Part shown: in pieces, positions 40,435 through 50,404 of the stretch
Numbering within the stretch: the stretch's first letter is position 1
Layout of the letters: each line of letters starts with the position of its first letter
Assembly: GCF_002911015.1 (NCBI RefSeq)
Contig: NZ_KZ626876.1
Coordinates: forward strand, 1-64,000
Length of the DNA: 64,000 bases
Origin: Streptomyces populi
GTDB lineage: Bacteria; Actinomycetota; Actinomycetes; Streptomycetales; Streptomycetaceae
Direction of reading: 5' to 3'
Translations under genes and position numbers: made by a program
Notes under the pieces: generated by a model
Databases searched by the model: none
Seen by the model: the letters and a program-made list of their open reading frames with translations, nothing else
Told to the model about the DNA's origin: nothing

Positions 40435-41898
40435 ATGTCCCCTGCCGCCCCACCCCTGCGCAGACAACTCCTCCGGCGCAAGCCCCTGGCATCGTTCCAG
40501 CACGACTCGGAGCAGGGCCGACTCAAGCGCACCGTCGGCCTGTTCCAGCTCACCATGATCGGAATCGGTGCGACGATCGGCACCGGCATCTTCTTCGTGC
40601 TGAACTCCGCCGTCCCCGAAGCAGGACCGGCTGTCGTCGTCTCCTTCGTCATCGGCGCCGTCACCGCCGCGCTGACAGCCTTCTGCTACGCCGAACTCGC
40701 CTCCGCCGTTCCGGTGTCCGGCTCTTCGTACTCCTATGCCTACGCCACCCTGGGCGAGTTCGCGGCGTATGCGGTCGGCTGGTGCCTGCTGCTGGAGTAC
40801 GCCGTCTCCGGTGCGGCGATCGCCGTCAGTTGGGGGCAGTACCTCAACGACTTCACCGAGCGTGTGTTCGGCTTCCAGATACCCGCCGCGGTCGCGGCAC
40901 CGCCCGGCGCCGGCGGCTACGTCAACCTGCCCGGTGCCGTCCTGGTCGCGCTCTGCTGTCTCCTGCTGATCCGCGGCGCCAAGGAGTCGGCCACGGTCAA
41001 CACCGTGATGGTCCTGGTGAAACTCGGCATATTGATGCTGTTCGTCGCAGTTGCCGTGACCGGCTTCCGGTCCTCGAACCTGCATCCCTTCGCCCCCATG
41101 GGCATGGCAGGAATCGGGGCCGCGGCCTCCACGGTGTTCTTCTCCTTCATCGGCCTCGACGCCGTCTCCACCGCCGGAGAAGAGGTCAAGAATCCCCGCC
41201 GCACTCTGCCCCTGGCCATCATCTACTCGCTCAGCGTGATCACCGCGATGTACATGCTCGTCGCGCTCGTCGGAGTCGGCTCACAGCCGTGGACCGCGTT
41301 CGCCGACCAACAAGCAGGCCTCTCCGCGATCCTGGCAGACGTCACCGGTTCAAGCCGGCCCGCAACCCTGCTGTCCGCAGGCGCAGTCCTGTCCATCGTC
41401 AGCGTGGTCCTCGTCGTCCTGTACGGGCAGACCCGCATCCTCTACACCATGGGCCGTGACGGTATGCTCCCCGCCCTCTTCCACCGGGTCCATCCCGGCT
41501 CGGGCACGCCGGTGGCCAGCACCATGGCTGTCGGTGTGCTGGTCGCCGTACTGGCCGCGGTCGTTCCCCTGGACGAGCTCGCCGACCTCACCAGCATGGG
41601 CACCCTGGTGGCGTTCACGGTGGTGTCAGTCGGGGTTCTGGTCCTTCGGCGCACCGCCCCCGACCTGCAACGCGGCTTCACGGTGCCCGGGTACCCGGCC
41701 ACACCTGTGCTCTCCGTCGCCTGCTGCGGCTACCTCATCCACAAGCTTCCCGCCCATACGTATTTGCTGTTCACCGTCTGGATGGTCCTCGCGACCGTCG
41801 TGTATCTGACCTACAGCCGGCATCACTCCCGCCTCCAGACCGCCGACGGCGTCGGAGGCGATCTTCACCCTGTCACCCAGCTCGACCCGGCTCCCTGA
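40435..41898 (+). CDS. APC-family amino-acid permease (cationic amino-acid transporter type)
   Basis: 487 residues with 12 or more hydrophobic helices. Helix 1 has the APC signature IGIGATIGTGIFF near 42, followed by GPAVVVSFVIGA and CYAELASAVPVSGSSYSYAY. The C-terminal part has VSVGVLVLRRTAPDLQR. The CAT/YfnA subgroup is suggested by length and the GSSYSYAYATLGEF stretch. It should import an amino acid or amine across the cytoplasmic membrane. It is co-oriented and closely spaced with the LysA-like gene, so the pair probably takes up and decarboxylates the same substrate. Confidence 0.93.
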   Translation: MSPAAPPLRRQLLRRKPLASFQHDSEQGRLKRTVGLFQLTMIGIGATIGTGIFFVLNSAVPEAGPAVVVSFVIGAVTAALTAFCYAELASAVPVSGSSYSYAYATLGEFAAYAVGWCLLLEYAVSGAAIAVSWGQYLNDFTERVFGFQIPAAVAAPPGAGGYVNLPGAVLVALCCLLLIRGAKESATVNTVMVLVKLGILMLFVAVAVTGFRSSNLHPFAPMGMAGIGAAASTVFFSFIGLDAVSTAGEEVKNPRRTLPLAIIYSLSVITAMYMLVALVGVGSQPWTAFADQQAGLSAILADVTGSSRPATLLSAGAVLSIVSVVLVVLYGQTRILYTMGRDGMLPALFHRVHPGSGTPVASTMAVGVLVAVLAAVVPLDELADLTSMGTLVAFTVVSVGVLVLRRTAPDLQRGFTVPGYPATPVLSVACCGYLIHKLPAHTYLLFTVWMVLATVVYLTYSRHHSRLQTADGVGGDLHPVTQLDPAP

Positions 41899-42336
41899 CA
41901 GATGGCCAGGCAAAGACGCGGACCCTGTGACTCCGACTCGGAGAGGGCTCCCGCCGCGTCATGACCCACGGCCACCGCTGATCACCCATCTCCCCACTGG
42001 TGATCGGCGGTGGCCAGACTGAGTGACCCAACCGGACTCGTCACCGAGTCCACCGAACCCGGCGGCGGAAACGTCGAAGTCAAGCAGTGCCCGCCATTCT
42101 GCAGTGCCGACGGGCACCTCACGGCCCCAGCGTCAGCAACGGATCCACCAGCAGGAACTCCGACGGAACTCCGGGGGGAGAGGGAGAAGCGTCTGCCCCT
42201 GCGGGGGCGGCCACAGACGTACCCCTCGACGGTACTTGGCGTCTCAATGCCGACCGGCCTGCTCGGACGCGGCACAGGCGCTTGCCGCCTTTCCGGCCAC
42301 CGGGGTGAAGGCCTGCCGGCCGGCAGACGTGACTCC
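41899..42336. other. Intergenic region before an IS remnant
   Basis: About 440 bases between the permease and the IS630-type fragment. Open frames here have no ribosome sites and unlikely compositions; probably decayed mobile DNA. Confidence 0.3.
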
Positions 42337-42530
42337 TCAGCGGGGCTGGTCGGTGGCGAGGTCGGTGGCGTAAGCGATGTCGTCGCGGTTGGCGAATGAC
42401 CGGCCGGCGAGGGCGGCCTTGCGGAAGATGCGCCACCAGGCTTCCTGAAGGTTGAGCCGGCAGGCGCCGACGGGGATGAACGCGTGGTGGATGCGGGGAT
42501 GGTCCTCGAGCCGGGTCCGGGTGGACAGGC
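42337..42530 (-). pseudogene. IS630-like transposase C-terminal fragment
   Basis: The minus-strand reading HPRIHHAFIPVGACRLNLQE followed by AWWRIFRKAALAGRSF matches the end of IS630-type transposases (P-R-I-H-x-H-F-x-P-x-x-A-S-W-L-N-x-x-E). It ends at a stop after 63 codons, and no upstream part is present, so it is a remnant. Confidence 0.6.
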
Positions 42531-42568
42531 TGTTTCACGGAGGCCGTTGTCGCCGCGGCTCGAGACGG

Positions 42569-43300
42569 TCAGCGGGGGGTGAGGCAGGCTTCGAGGGCGG
42601 CTCGCTGTTGCGGGGGCAGGTGGTCGCCGAGAGGGGTCTTGCGGGGGCTGTGATCGCCCTCGCAGAGCCAGCTCTGCTCGTCATCGTCGAACCACCAGTC
42701 CTCGACACCCCACATGGGGTGCCCCTGGAGCAGGTGCCTGGCCAACGCCTCGCTCGCCTCGGGCGCACCCTGAGCGGCCAGAGCCTCGACCACTGCCGTC
42801 ACGGCCTCCTCCGGAACCGCCGTGTCGCCGAGAACGGGCAGCAGAAGGAGAAGACGGGTGTGAGAGTCCATCACGCCTGCCGCACCCGGTGGTGCCTCCA
42901 GCAGGGCGGCGAGCTCGGGCCAGCACAGCCCGGGGCCGATGCGGTCCTGGTCGTCGCTGGCCAGGACGAGATCCTGGCTCCAGTCGGGATGGGTGAGGAA
43001 GTAGTCCCTGGTCGTGAACTCCTCGCCGCTGTCGAAGTGCACGACGATCGCGAAGCCGCCGGCCAGCGGCACCGTGAACACGGGCCATGCCGACGGGTCG
43101 TGGAGCGTGTCCAGCATGGCGTCCGCGTCGCCCGCGTCCGACCCGAAGGCCTCCGGCGCGAACCCGTCAGCCAGGTCTGCCAAGTACGCCGGCCAGAAGC
43201 CCGGCTCATCCAGGAGCGGGTGCCCGTCCACGACGGGCGACGAGGAGTACCAGTGCCGTGCCATCACCATGCCGGGATTCTCTCCAAGCCCGATCAGCAT
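42569..43300 (-). CDS. Hypothetical protein
   Basis: About 243 residues; starts at 43300 or 43270 are both possible. It is acidic and Trp/Asp-rich, with segments such as HPLLDEPGFWPAYLADLAD, WPVFTVPLAGGFAIVVHFD and WGVEDWWFDDDEQSW. It has no signal, membrane helix or known catalytic motif. It resembles orphan Streptomyces proteins of immunity/SUKH-like style, but I cannot assign a family. It is flanked on both sides by insertion-sequence debris. Confidence 0.75.
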   Translation of the reverse strand: MLIGLGENPGMVMARHWYSSSPVVDGHPLLDEPGFWPAYLADLADGFAPEAFGSDAGDADAMLDTLHDPSAWPVFTVPLAGGFAIVVHFDSGEEFTTRDYFLTHPDWSQDLVLASDDQDRIGPGLCWPELAALLEAPPGAAGVMDSHTRLLLLLPVLGDTAVPEEAVTAVVEALAAQGAPEASEALARHLLQGHPMWGVEDWWFDDDEQSWLCEGDHSPRKTPLGDHLPPQQRAALEACLTPR

Positions 43301-43416
43301 TGTTCGACGACCCCAGGCCCTCACGGCCGACCGGCTTGACGGCACGGCAACGTGAGATGTCTCAGCCTTCATCCGGCTGGCTCGGACGGCCGGCTCAGAC
43401 TGCGAATGGAAGTCGC

Positions 43417-43690
43417 TCAGCCCGGCTTCGGGCGGGTTCGCAGGCGCCGCATCCGGGCGTGGCTGAGGTGGTGTGCCCCTCGCGTGTGCCGGGTGATCAC
43501 ATCGATCTCGTCCTCGGTGTGGTCGTCGAGAAGTGCCCGCCAGGACTGACCGAGCTCGTCCCATGCTGCTGTCACGCGGGCGATGCCCTCCGGCACCGGG
43601 GTGATCAGCACGCGGCGACGGTCCTGCTGATCGATGGAGCGAACCACGGAGCCGTCACATTCGAGCCGGTCGGCCAGGCGCGTGGCTGAG
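43417..43690 (-). pseudogene. MarR-family regulator, N-terminus missing
   Basis: The minus strand reads GSATRLADRLECDGSVVRSI, then DQQDRRRVLITPVPEGIARV and a final dimerisation helix. This is the recognition helix, wing and C-terminal part of a MarR repressor. The first 50-60 residues are absent because the frame runs straight into an IS110-type fragment at 43690. It is most likely an insertion-truncated regulator. Confidence 0.7.
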
Positions 43691-43962
43691 CCCGCGGCCT
43701 CTTGACCGACCTACGCAGACTGGACCGCCAGGCCAAGGACAACGAAGCCGGGATGCGCGACGCCCTCGCGGTGACGCGCACCGGACTGACAACTCTGCCT
43801 GGCCTCGGCACCGTGCCGGCCGCCAAGGTCATCGGCCGCGTCGGCGATGTCAGCCGCTTCCCGACCGAGCACCACTTCGCCGGCTACACCGGCAGCGCAC
43901 CCCTGGACGCCTCCAGCGGCGCCATGAAGTCACAAGCGCCCGTCCGGCCGCGTGCGTGGTGA
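43690..43962 (+). pseudogene. IS110-family transposase fragment
   Basis: About 90 codons: LTDLRRLDRQAKDNEAGMRD, then TTLPGLGTVPAAKVIGRVGD, FPTEHHFAGYTGSAPLDASS. This is the transposase_20/IS116 C-terminal domain of IS110 elements, including the helix-hairpin-helix-like GLGTVPAAKV. The N-terminal DEDD domain and the final residues are missing. It abuts the broken MarR gene. Confidence 0.85.
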
Positions 43963-44060
43963 CACCCGATGGGCCGACAAATCCCCAACGGGACAGTCGA
44001 AACGTCAGTCAGTCGGAGGGGCAGACCCACCAGCAGCGTCACCACGTCACATCCTCACTG

Positions 44061-46888
44061 TCAGTCGGCGGCGAGCAGGTGGGCGGGGGCGATCCGGGAC
44101 AGCCCCCGGATCGGGACCGTCAGAGCCGCGCTCACCAGGGCGGTCGCGGCGAGCGTGGCCAGCAGTGCGGCGCCGGCGACCGCAAGGAGGTGCCCGTGCA
44201 GCACACCCTGACCGAGCGACAGCACCACGAGCAGGCCGGCCACCGCGCCGGTCAGGCCGCCCAGCAGAGCCAGTCCGATCCCCTCGTACAGGGTCAGCAT
44301 CGCCAGTTCGCGGTTGGTCCAGCCGGTCGCCCGCAGCACCGCGAGATCGGCGGCGCGCTCGCGCTGCGAGATGATCAGTACGTCGATGGCGCCGGCGGCA
44401 CCCAGCAGCAGGGAGAGGGCGACGCTGAGGTAGTCGGCCCCGCGTGCCTGCGCCACCACGGCATTGCCGAGCAGCGAGCCGGCCGCCTCGCCGCGGAAGG
44501 CCAGTGTCAGGGCGAGCAGCACGGTGAAGGCGGCCACTCCCAGCGCCAGCCCTGCCGCGCCCAGCAGCGTGCGGCCCCGCACCCGCAGCAGGTTGAGCAC
44601 GGCCAGTCCGGCCACCGAACCCACCGGGCGGGAGCGGCGGGCCGCGGTCACAGGGGGTCGGACGGCTGCCATGGGCCCCAGCCGGGCGGCGAGCCAGGCG
44701 GGGATCAATCCTGCCGCCAGGGCCACGAGGAGCGCCACCGGCAGGACGAGGAGTGACTTGGCGCCGGCGTCGGGCTGTCCCAAGATGCGGCCGAGGGCGT
44801 AGGCGAGGACCGTGCCCGCGGCTCCGGCGGCGAGGCCGATGACCGCCAGTTCGCCGAGGACCAGGCGGAGTACTTCACCGCCGCTCCAGCCCAGGCAGCG
44901 CAGCGTGCCGATCTCGGTGCGGCGTGAGCGCACCGAGGCCAGCGCCGCCTGTCCGAGGAAGAGCGCGCACACGACGAGGACCAGTACGAAGAGCACCGCG
45001 CTCTTGGTGTCCACCGCCCTGAGGATCCGCAGCGCCACGCCCTTGGCGACCCAGCGCTCCGTCACGTGCGCCGAGGGACTCAGCGCCACCGTCTGCGGGG
45101 CGGGGGAACTGCCGACGGTGACGTCGACCTGGAGCCGGGGGTAGGCGGCCCGGATCGCCCCGGCCACGGCGTTCACCCGCGCACGGGAGGCGGTGTCGAC
45201 GCCGCTCACGCCGGCCACCCGGATCCTGATCGCGCTGACCGGCGCCTTGTCCTGCAGGCTCGGGACCCGGCGGCTCTTGGTGAGCGCGGTGATGGAGTCC
45301 ATCGTCGTCAGCATGGTGGGCGGCGGGCTGGCGTAACCGCCCAGGTTGCGGTCGGGCCGCAGCGGCCTGTCATGGAGCACCGCGCGCGTGGCGGGGTCCG
45401 CGCCGGTGACCTGTGGCGACTGGTAGGTCTCCAACGGGACGTCGGACAGTGCCGAGAAGCCGTGCAGTTTGCCGGTGTCGTAGCGGCCGACCAGGCGGAC
45501 GAAGGGATTGGGCAGGCGCCCGAAGTCGACTTGGTCGCAGTGTCCCAGGCCGAGGCAGTCCGTGGAGGCATGGCTGATCACCTTCCGGTACTGCTTGCCC
45601 TGGTTCTCCTCGGGAACGTAGGGGACGGGCTGCTGTTGTTGGTTGGTCACCCACAGGCCGGGCTTCTGCCGCGGCTGCGCCTGCACGGCGAGGCCGCCGT
45701 CGGATGTCCGGCGGTAGGTGACAGGACCCACCGTCCAGTAGGCGCCGGTGTCGAAGGAATCCTCCTCCAGCGCCTTCCGGTAGCCCTTGCTCAGATCGAC
45801 GCCGACCTTGCCCACACGGGTCCCGTGCAGGCCGCGGACGAAACTGGCGGCTGTCGGATTGCCCAGTTTGGAGGGCAGCTCGGCCGGGTCGCCGACATCG
45901 AGCCGTTCGACGGCGGCGTCGAGCGTTCCGGCGGTCAGCGGGCTGCTGCTGAGCAGCGCCGGGATGTACGAGTCGTGCTGCCCGTGGGTGCTCTTGGAGG
46001 ACGGCAGCGTCCACGGCTTGTCCCGCTCGGTGAGCATGCGGCCCGAGGTGATCGCGCCGCCCAGGCCCACCAGGCGGTTCTCGGCCTCAGGATCGACGGC
46101 GGACAGCAGCACGGGGTAACTGACCGGAACGTCGATGGTGGCCTTGCCCCGCCCGGACTGACAGTTCATCCACGAATTCAGGTCCCGGTCGAAGGCCGAC
46201 CTGTCGCTGAGGTCCTCGGCGATGAGGTTCGGCCTCATCGGCAGTTGCAGGTTGAAGTCCTTCTGCTCGGTCTTGTCCCGGTTGAAGTAGAAGCAGACGT
46301 CGTACTTGCCCTTCAGCTGATAGCGCCGGGTGCTCTTGTCGACCGCGCCCTTCTCCAGGGTGTCGGACTGGAAGATCTGATCCGACGACGACCCCGACGT
46401 CAGGGGGGAGCGGGTGAGGTAGACGTACTCGTCGGAGGTCCGATAGGTGCCCAGTCCGGCCGTGAGCGTCGGGCTGATGCGCAGGATCTGCCGGGACGCC
46501 TTGCTGTCCAGGAAGCGGGAGACGTCCACGGTGACGGTGCTCATCACCATGAGGTACCCGATGTTGGCGACCGGTGCGGCCACGTCGATCCCGGCCATGC
46601 CGCGGATGCGCCGATACTGGTCCACGGTGATGCCGCCGAACGTGCCGGACAGGAAGTTCGGCTCGACCAGTCCGCTCTGCCGTTCCACGTCCGTCTGCGA
46701 GTTCGGCGGGCGCACCAGGACGTCGTAGGCGGACCGTGCGTTCTTGCGGACCGTGCCCACGGTGGTCGCCCTGCTGGTGCTCACCGTCGCGGTCAGCAGG
46801 GTGAAGCTGGTCGCCGCCACCAGGATGCCGGCGGCCAGGGCCAGCGCCCGCCCGCGCCGCCGCCGGAGCTGATCGAGGATCATCGTTA

Positions 46889-46892
<4 letters not shown>
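44061..46892 (-). CDS. ABC transporter permease, FtsX/MacB type
   Basis: 943 residues. One N-terminal helix (about 15-35) is followed by a very large extracytoplasmic domain (about 40-640). Then come three helices with an FtsX domain (VLVVCALFLGQAALAS near 655) and a second set of helices near the C-terminus (ending ALVSAALTVPIRGL). Such duplicated FtsX permeases work with MacB/LolD-type ATPases to export or extract substrates, often peptides or lipids, or for resistance. Its ATG overlaps the stop of the ATPase gene by four bases (ATGA), so it is translationally coupled. It is likely under PadR control. Confidence 0.93.
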
Positions 46893-47593
<701 letters not shown>

Positions 47594-47614
47594 AGATGCA
47601 GCCTCACCCTCATA

Positions 47615-47648
47615 CATTGTCGCAATTCAAGGGTATGTTGTCACAATG
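47615..47648. promoter_or_regulatory. Dyad operator between the ABC exporter and PadR genes
   Basis: CATTGTCGCAA at 47615-47625 and TTGTCACAATG at 47638-47648 form an imperfect inverted repeat (9 of 11 positions pair) with a 12-base centre. Its position in the 87-base divergent spacer fits autoregulation by the PadR protein and control of the exporter. Confidence 0.7.
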
Positions 47649-47680
47649 CAGGAGGGAGCCAATGCCGAAGGGAGAGGTGG

Positions 47681-48310
47681 ATGCCGCTCCAACACGCAGT
47701 ACTCGCGCTGCTGACCCAGCGGCCGAACCACGGATACGAACTCAAAGCCCGGTTCGAGGAGGCCATCGGCCCGCAGTGGGGCGGCCTGAACATCGGCCAC
47801 CTCTACCAGATCCTCGAACGGCTGGTCCGTGACGGCTATGTCTCGCGCTCGCAGGTCACGCAGACCGACCGGCCCGACAAGAACCTCTACACGCTCACCG
47901 AGGCCGGCAGGACCGAGCTGAACACGTGGGCGACCAGCGCCTGGGTACGTGTCGGCGGCTTCCGCGACGAGCTGTTCCTGAAACTCCTCGGCGCCGTCGC
48001 CCTGGGCCCGCACGCCCTGACCACACTGATCGAGGCACAGCGGCAGACATACCTGTCCGAACTCGCCGGCCTGGCACAGCAGCGCCGGGCCCACGCCGCC
48101 GAGCCGCTGGTCGCGGTCCTGATCGACGCCGCCATCGCGCACACCAAGGCCGACCTCGGGCTGCTGGACAGCGCCTCGGCACACCTGGCGCCGCTCGCCG
48201 CGGCCCAAGACGCACAGGCGCCACAGCGTTCGCAGCCCCAAGGATCCGGCGGTACGGACACCATCAGCGACGACAGCGGCAGGAGAGGACGCCGGCCGGA
48301 GTCCGCATAG
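47681..48310 (+). CDS. PadR-family transcriptional regulator
   Basis: 209 residues from ATG 47681 with GGGAGAGG directly upstream. The PadR winged helix is standard: MPLQHAVLALLTQRPNHGYE, then GGLNIGHLYQILERLVRDGYV and the wing TDRPDKNLYTLTEAG. An AphA-like C-terminal helical domain for dimerisation follows, with a disordered tail. PadR repressors commonly control adjacent multidrug or peptide exporters and are released by a ligand; the divergent ABC pair is the natural target. Confidence 0.93.
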   Translation: MPLQHAVLALLTQRPNHGYELKARFEEAIGPQWGGLNIGHLYQILERLVRDGYVSRSQVTQTDRPDKNLYTLTEAGRTELNTWATSAWVRVGGFRDELFLKLLGAVALGPHALTTLIEAQRQTYLSELAGLAQQRRAHAAEPLVAVLIDAAIAHTKADLGLLDSASAHLAPLAAAQDAQAPQRSQPQGSGGTDTISDDSGRRGRRPESA

Positions 48311-48325
48311 CCGACGCCACGCACG

Positions 48326-48720
48326 TTCAAAGCCGAGTTCACCCTGGGCACGGGCATCCGGGTCTGCTCCAGGACCGTGTCGGCGCTGATGACGCAGGCC
48401 GGGATCCTCGGCCTGCCCGGACCGGCGCGCGTCAAGCGGCTGCCGGCCTCCTGCCGTCGTTCGGCACCGTCGGGGACGGCCTGGACAACGCGATGACGGA
48501 GTGGTTCCGGTCCTCGACGCAGCTCGAGCTGCTCAACCGCAAGCGCTGGAAGACCCGGGGCGAACCGGCCGACGCGATCTTCGAGTTCATCGAGATCTTC
48601 TGCAACCGCCAGAGACGACACTCGGCACTGGGCCGCCGCACCCCCACCGAGTACGAACCACTCTCCGAGAACGACACCATCCCGGCTGCCGGTCAGCCAC
48701 CGAGCCTGGAACCCAAATGA
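48326..48720 (+). pseudogene. IS3-family transposase (orfB) C-terminal remnant, frameshifted
   Basis: The first part reads AEFTLGTGIRVCSRTVSALM then TQAGILGLPGPARVKRL, the HTH-21 linker of IS3 OrfB. After a frame change it continues DNAMTEWFRSSTQLELLNRK then FEFIEIFCNRQRRHSALGRR, the end of the integrase core with its catalytic Glu region. The DDE domain between them is largely deleted. Confidence 0.8.
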
Positions 48721-48810
48721 TGGGGCGGGTCATGATCGTCCTCGGCGTCCTGGCCCTGCGGAGGCAGTGCCGACGCATCCCGCTCACGGTGTGACCTGCA
48801 GGACTGCTTT

Positions 48811-49701
48811 TCAGGAGACGCGGCGGCCGCGGAGGGCCTCGGCGGCCTCGGCAAAGCGGTCCCAGGATCCCTGCCAGCCGATCTCGACAGTGATGGCCCC
48901 CTCGGCGGTCAGCCCGGTGAGAACGGTCAGGTCCGGGCCGGCATCGCCCTCGATGACGAAGGACGTCAGCGACCTGGGCGGGCCCACGGTCGCATACGGG
49001 GGGAAGACCGCCGGCTCCCCGGAAGTCCAGCCGACGCTCTGCACGTTGCCCCCGGGAGCGAGCAGGCTCCATGCCGCCACCAGTTGGGGACCGCCGACGC
49101 TGTCGATGACCACGTCGACGGCTCGCTCGAGTCCCTCCAGGCCGACCAGCACCTCGTCGGCGCCGAGGCCGACCAGCCCCTCCCCGCGGGCTGTCGAGCC
49201 CACGGACGCGATCACGTGGGCACCCGCCTTCGCCGCCAACTGGACGGCGAACCGGCCGACCCCGCCGGAGGCACCGGTGACCAGCACCCTCTTGTCCCGT
49301 CCGAGCCCGGCGGCCCGCAGCGAGCGCAGTGCGGCCACTCCGGCGACCGGAAGGGCGACCGCCTCCGCCGGGTCCAAGTTCTTGGGCACCTCGGCAAGCG
49401 TACCCACATCGATCGCGACGCGCTCGGCGAACGCCCCCGAGGTCAGGGCCACCACCCGGGTGCCCACCGCCGGGCCGGTTCCGTCGGCGGCCGCCCGAGC
49501 CACCACTCCGGCGGCGTCCGAACCGAGCACCGCACCCATGGGCACCCGACCGGAGCGAGCGTCGTTGAGGTCGCCGTAGTTCAAGGAGACATGGGAGACG
49601 TCCACCAGGACCTGGCCCGGTCCGGGCACGGGGTCGGGAACCTCGGCGAGGCGGACGGCGGCGGGTGCGGACGGATCGACGACGAGAGCACGAACAGGCA
49701 G
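48811..49701 (-). CDS. Quinone-oxidoreductase-like MDR enzyme
   Basis: About 296 residues. The protein clearly extends past the GTG at 49629 (PVRALVVDPSAPAAVRLAE is the natural N-terminus). The only in-frame candidate with a ribosome site (GGGGGAAG) is a CTG at 49701, so a rare CTG start or a small start-codon mutation is likely. The GroES-like part has GAVLGSDAAGVV, and the nucleotide motif is VLVTGASGGVGRFAVQLA. No zinc ligands are seen. It is divergent from an HxlR regulator and probably its target, a common redox-responsive pair. Confidence 0.88.
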   Translation of the reverse strand: MPVRALVVDPSAPAAVRLAEVPDPVPGPGQVLVDVSHVSLNYGDLNDARSGRVPMGAVLGSDAAGVVARAAADGTGPAVGTRVVALTSGAFAERVAIDVGTLAEVPKNLDPAEAVALPVAGVAALRSLRAAGLGRDKRVLVTGASGGVGRFAVQLAAKAGAHVIASVGSTARGEGLVGLGADEVLVGLEGLERAVDVVIDSVGGPQLVAAWSLLAPGGNVQSVGWTSGEPAVFPPYATVGPPRSLTSFVIEGDAGPDLTVLTGLTAEGAITVEIGWQGSWDRFAEAAEALRGRRVS

Positions 49702-49778
49702 GTCTTCCCCCTTGGTTCATGACTTGTAACAGCAGTCATCATCAGTAACCTTGCGGTCCAGCGGAAGGAGGCACATTT

Positions 49779-50177
49779 ATGTCACGCAGTCACACCCGCG
49801 TTGCGGAAGCGGTGAGGGACGAAGCCTGCCCGGTCACCGAGGTGCTCGACCGCGTGGCGGGCAAGTGGAGCATCGGGATCCTGATCGCCGCCGCCCACGG
49901 CCCGGTCCGCTTCACCGAACTCGAACGCGCCATCAACGGCATCAGCCGGCGCATGCTCACCCTCAACCTGCGCCGACTGGAGCGGGACGGGCTGCTCATC
50001 CGTACCGTCTATCCGACCGTGCCGCCCAAGGTCGAGTACAGCCTCACGCCCATGGCCCAAGAACTCCACGCCTCACTGACCGGACTGGTGGGCTGGGCCG
50101 AGCGCCACCGGTCCACCATCGCCGAAGCCCGCGCCGCCTACGACAGCGCGGCGGAGCAGCGACCGGACACCGACTGA
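49779..50177 (+). CDS. HxlR-family transcriptional regulator
   Basis: 132 residues from ATG 49779 with GGAAGGAGG upstream. The HxlR winged helix is complete: CPVTEVLDRVAGKWSIGIL, then FTELERAINGISRRMLTLNL and RTVYPTVPPKVEYSLT. One N-terminal Cys (about residue 15) is in the position used for thiol sensing in related regulators. It is divergent from the MDR oxidoreductase gene; the 77-base spacer contains two GTAAC boxes (near 49725 and 49745) that could be its site. Confidence 0.93.
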   Translation: MSRSHTRVAEAVRDEACPVTEVLDRVAGKWSIGILIAAAHGPVRFTELERAINGISRRMLTLNLRRLERDGLLIRTVYPTVPPKVEYSLTPMAQELHASLTGLVGWAERHRSTIAEARAAYDSAAEQRPDTD

Positions 50178-50404
50178 ACCGGCCCGGACCGGCTCTCGAG
50201 CTCTGGCGATTCCACGACAGCCGGAGAGGGATGTCCGGCCCTGCGGAACGTCACGTAATTGCCCACCAGCGGCGTCAACTTCCCTGCCTACCTGTTCGAA
50301 CGGCCACGTCTTAGGTCTCCGGGACCCATTCCACGGGAGGGGGTGCGACTGTGGTGAGGTCCCCGGGTGCCGTTGCGGCTGCTGCCGCTGTTCTTCCCTG
50401 CCAG

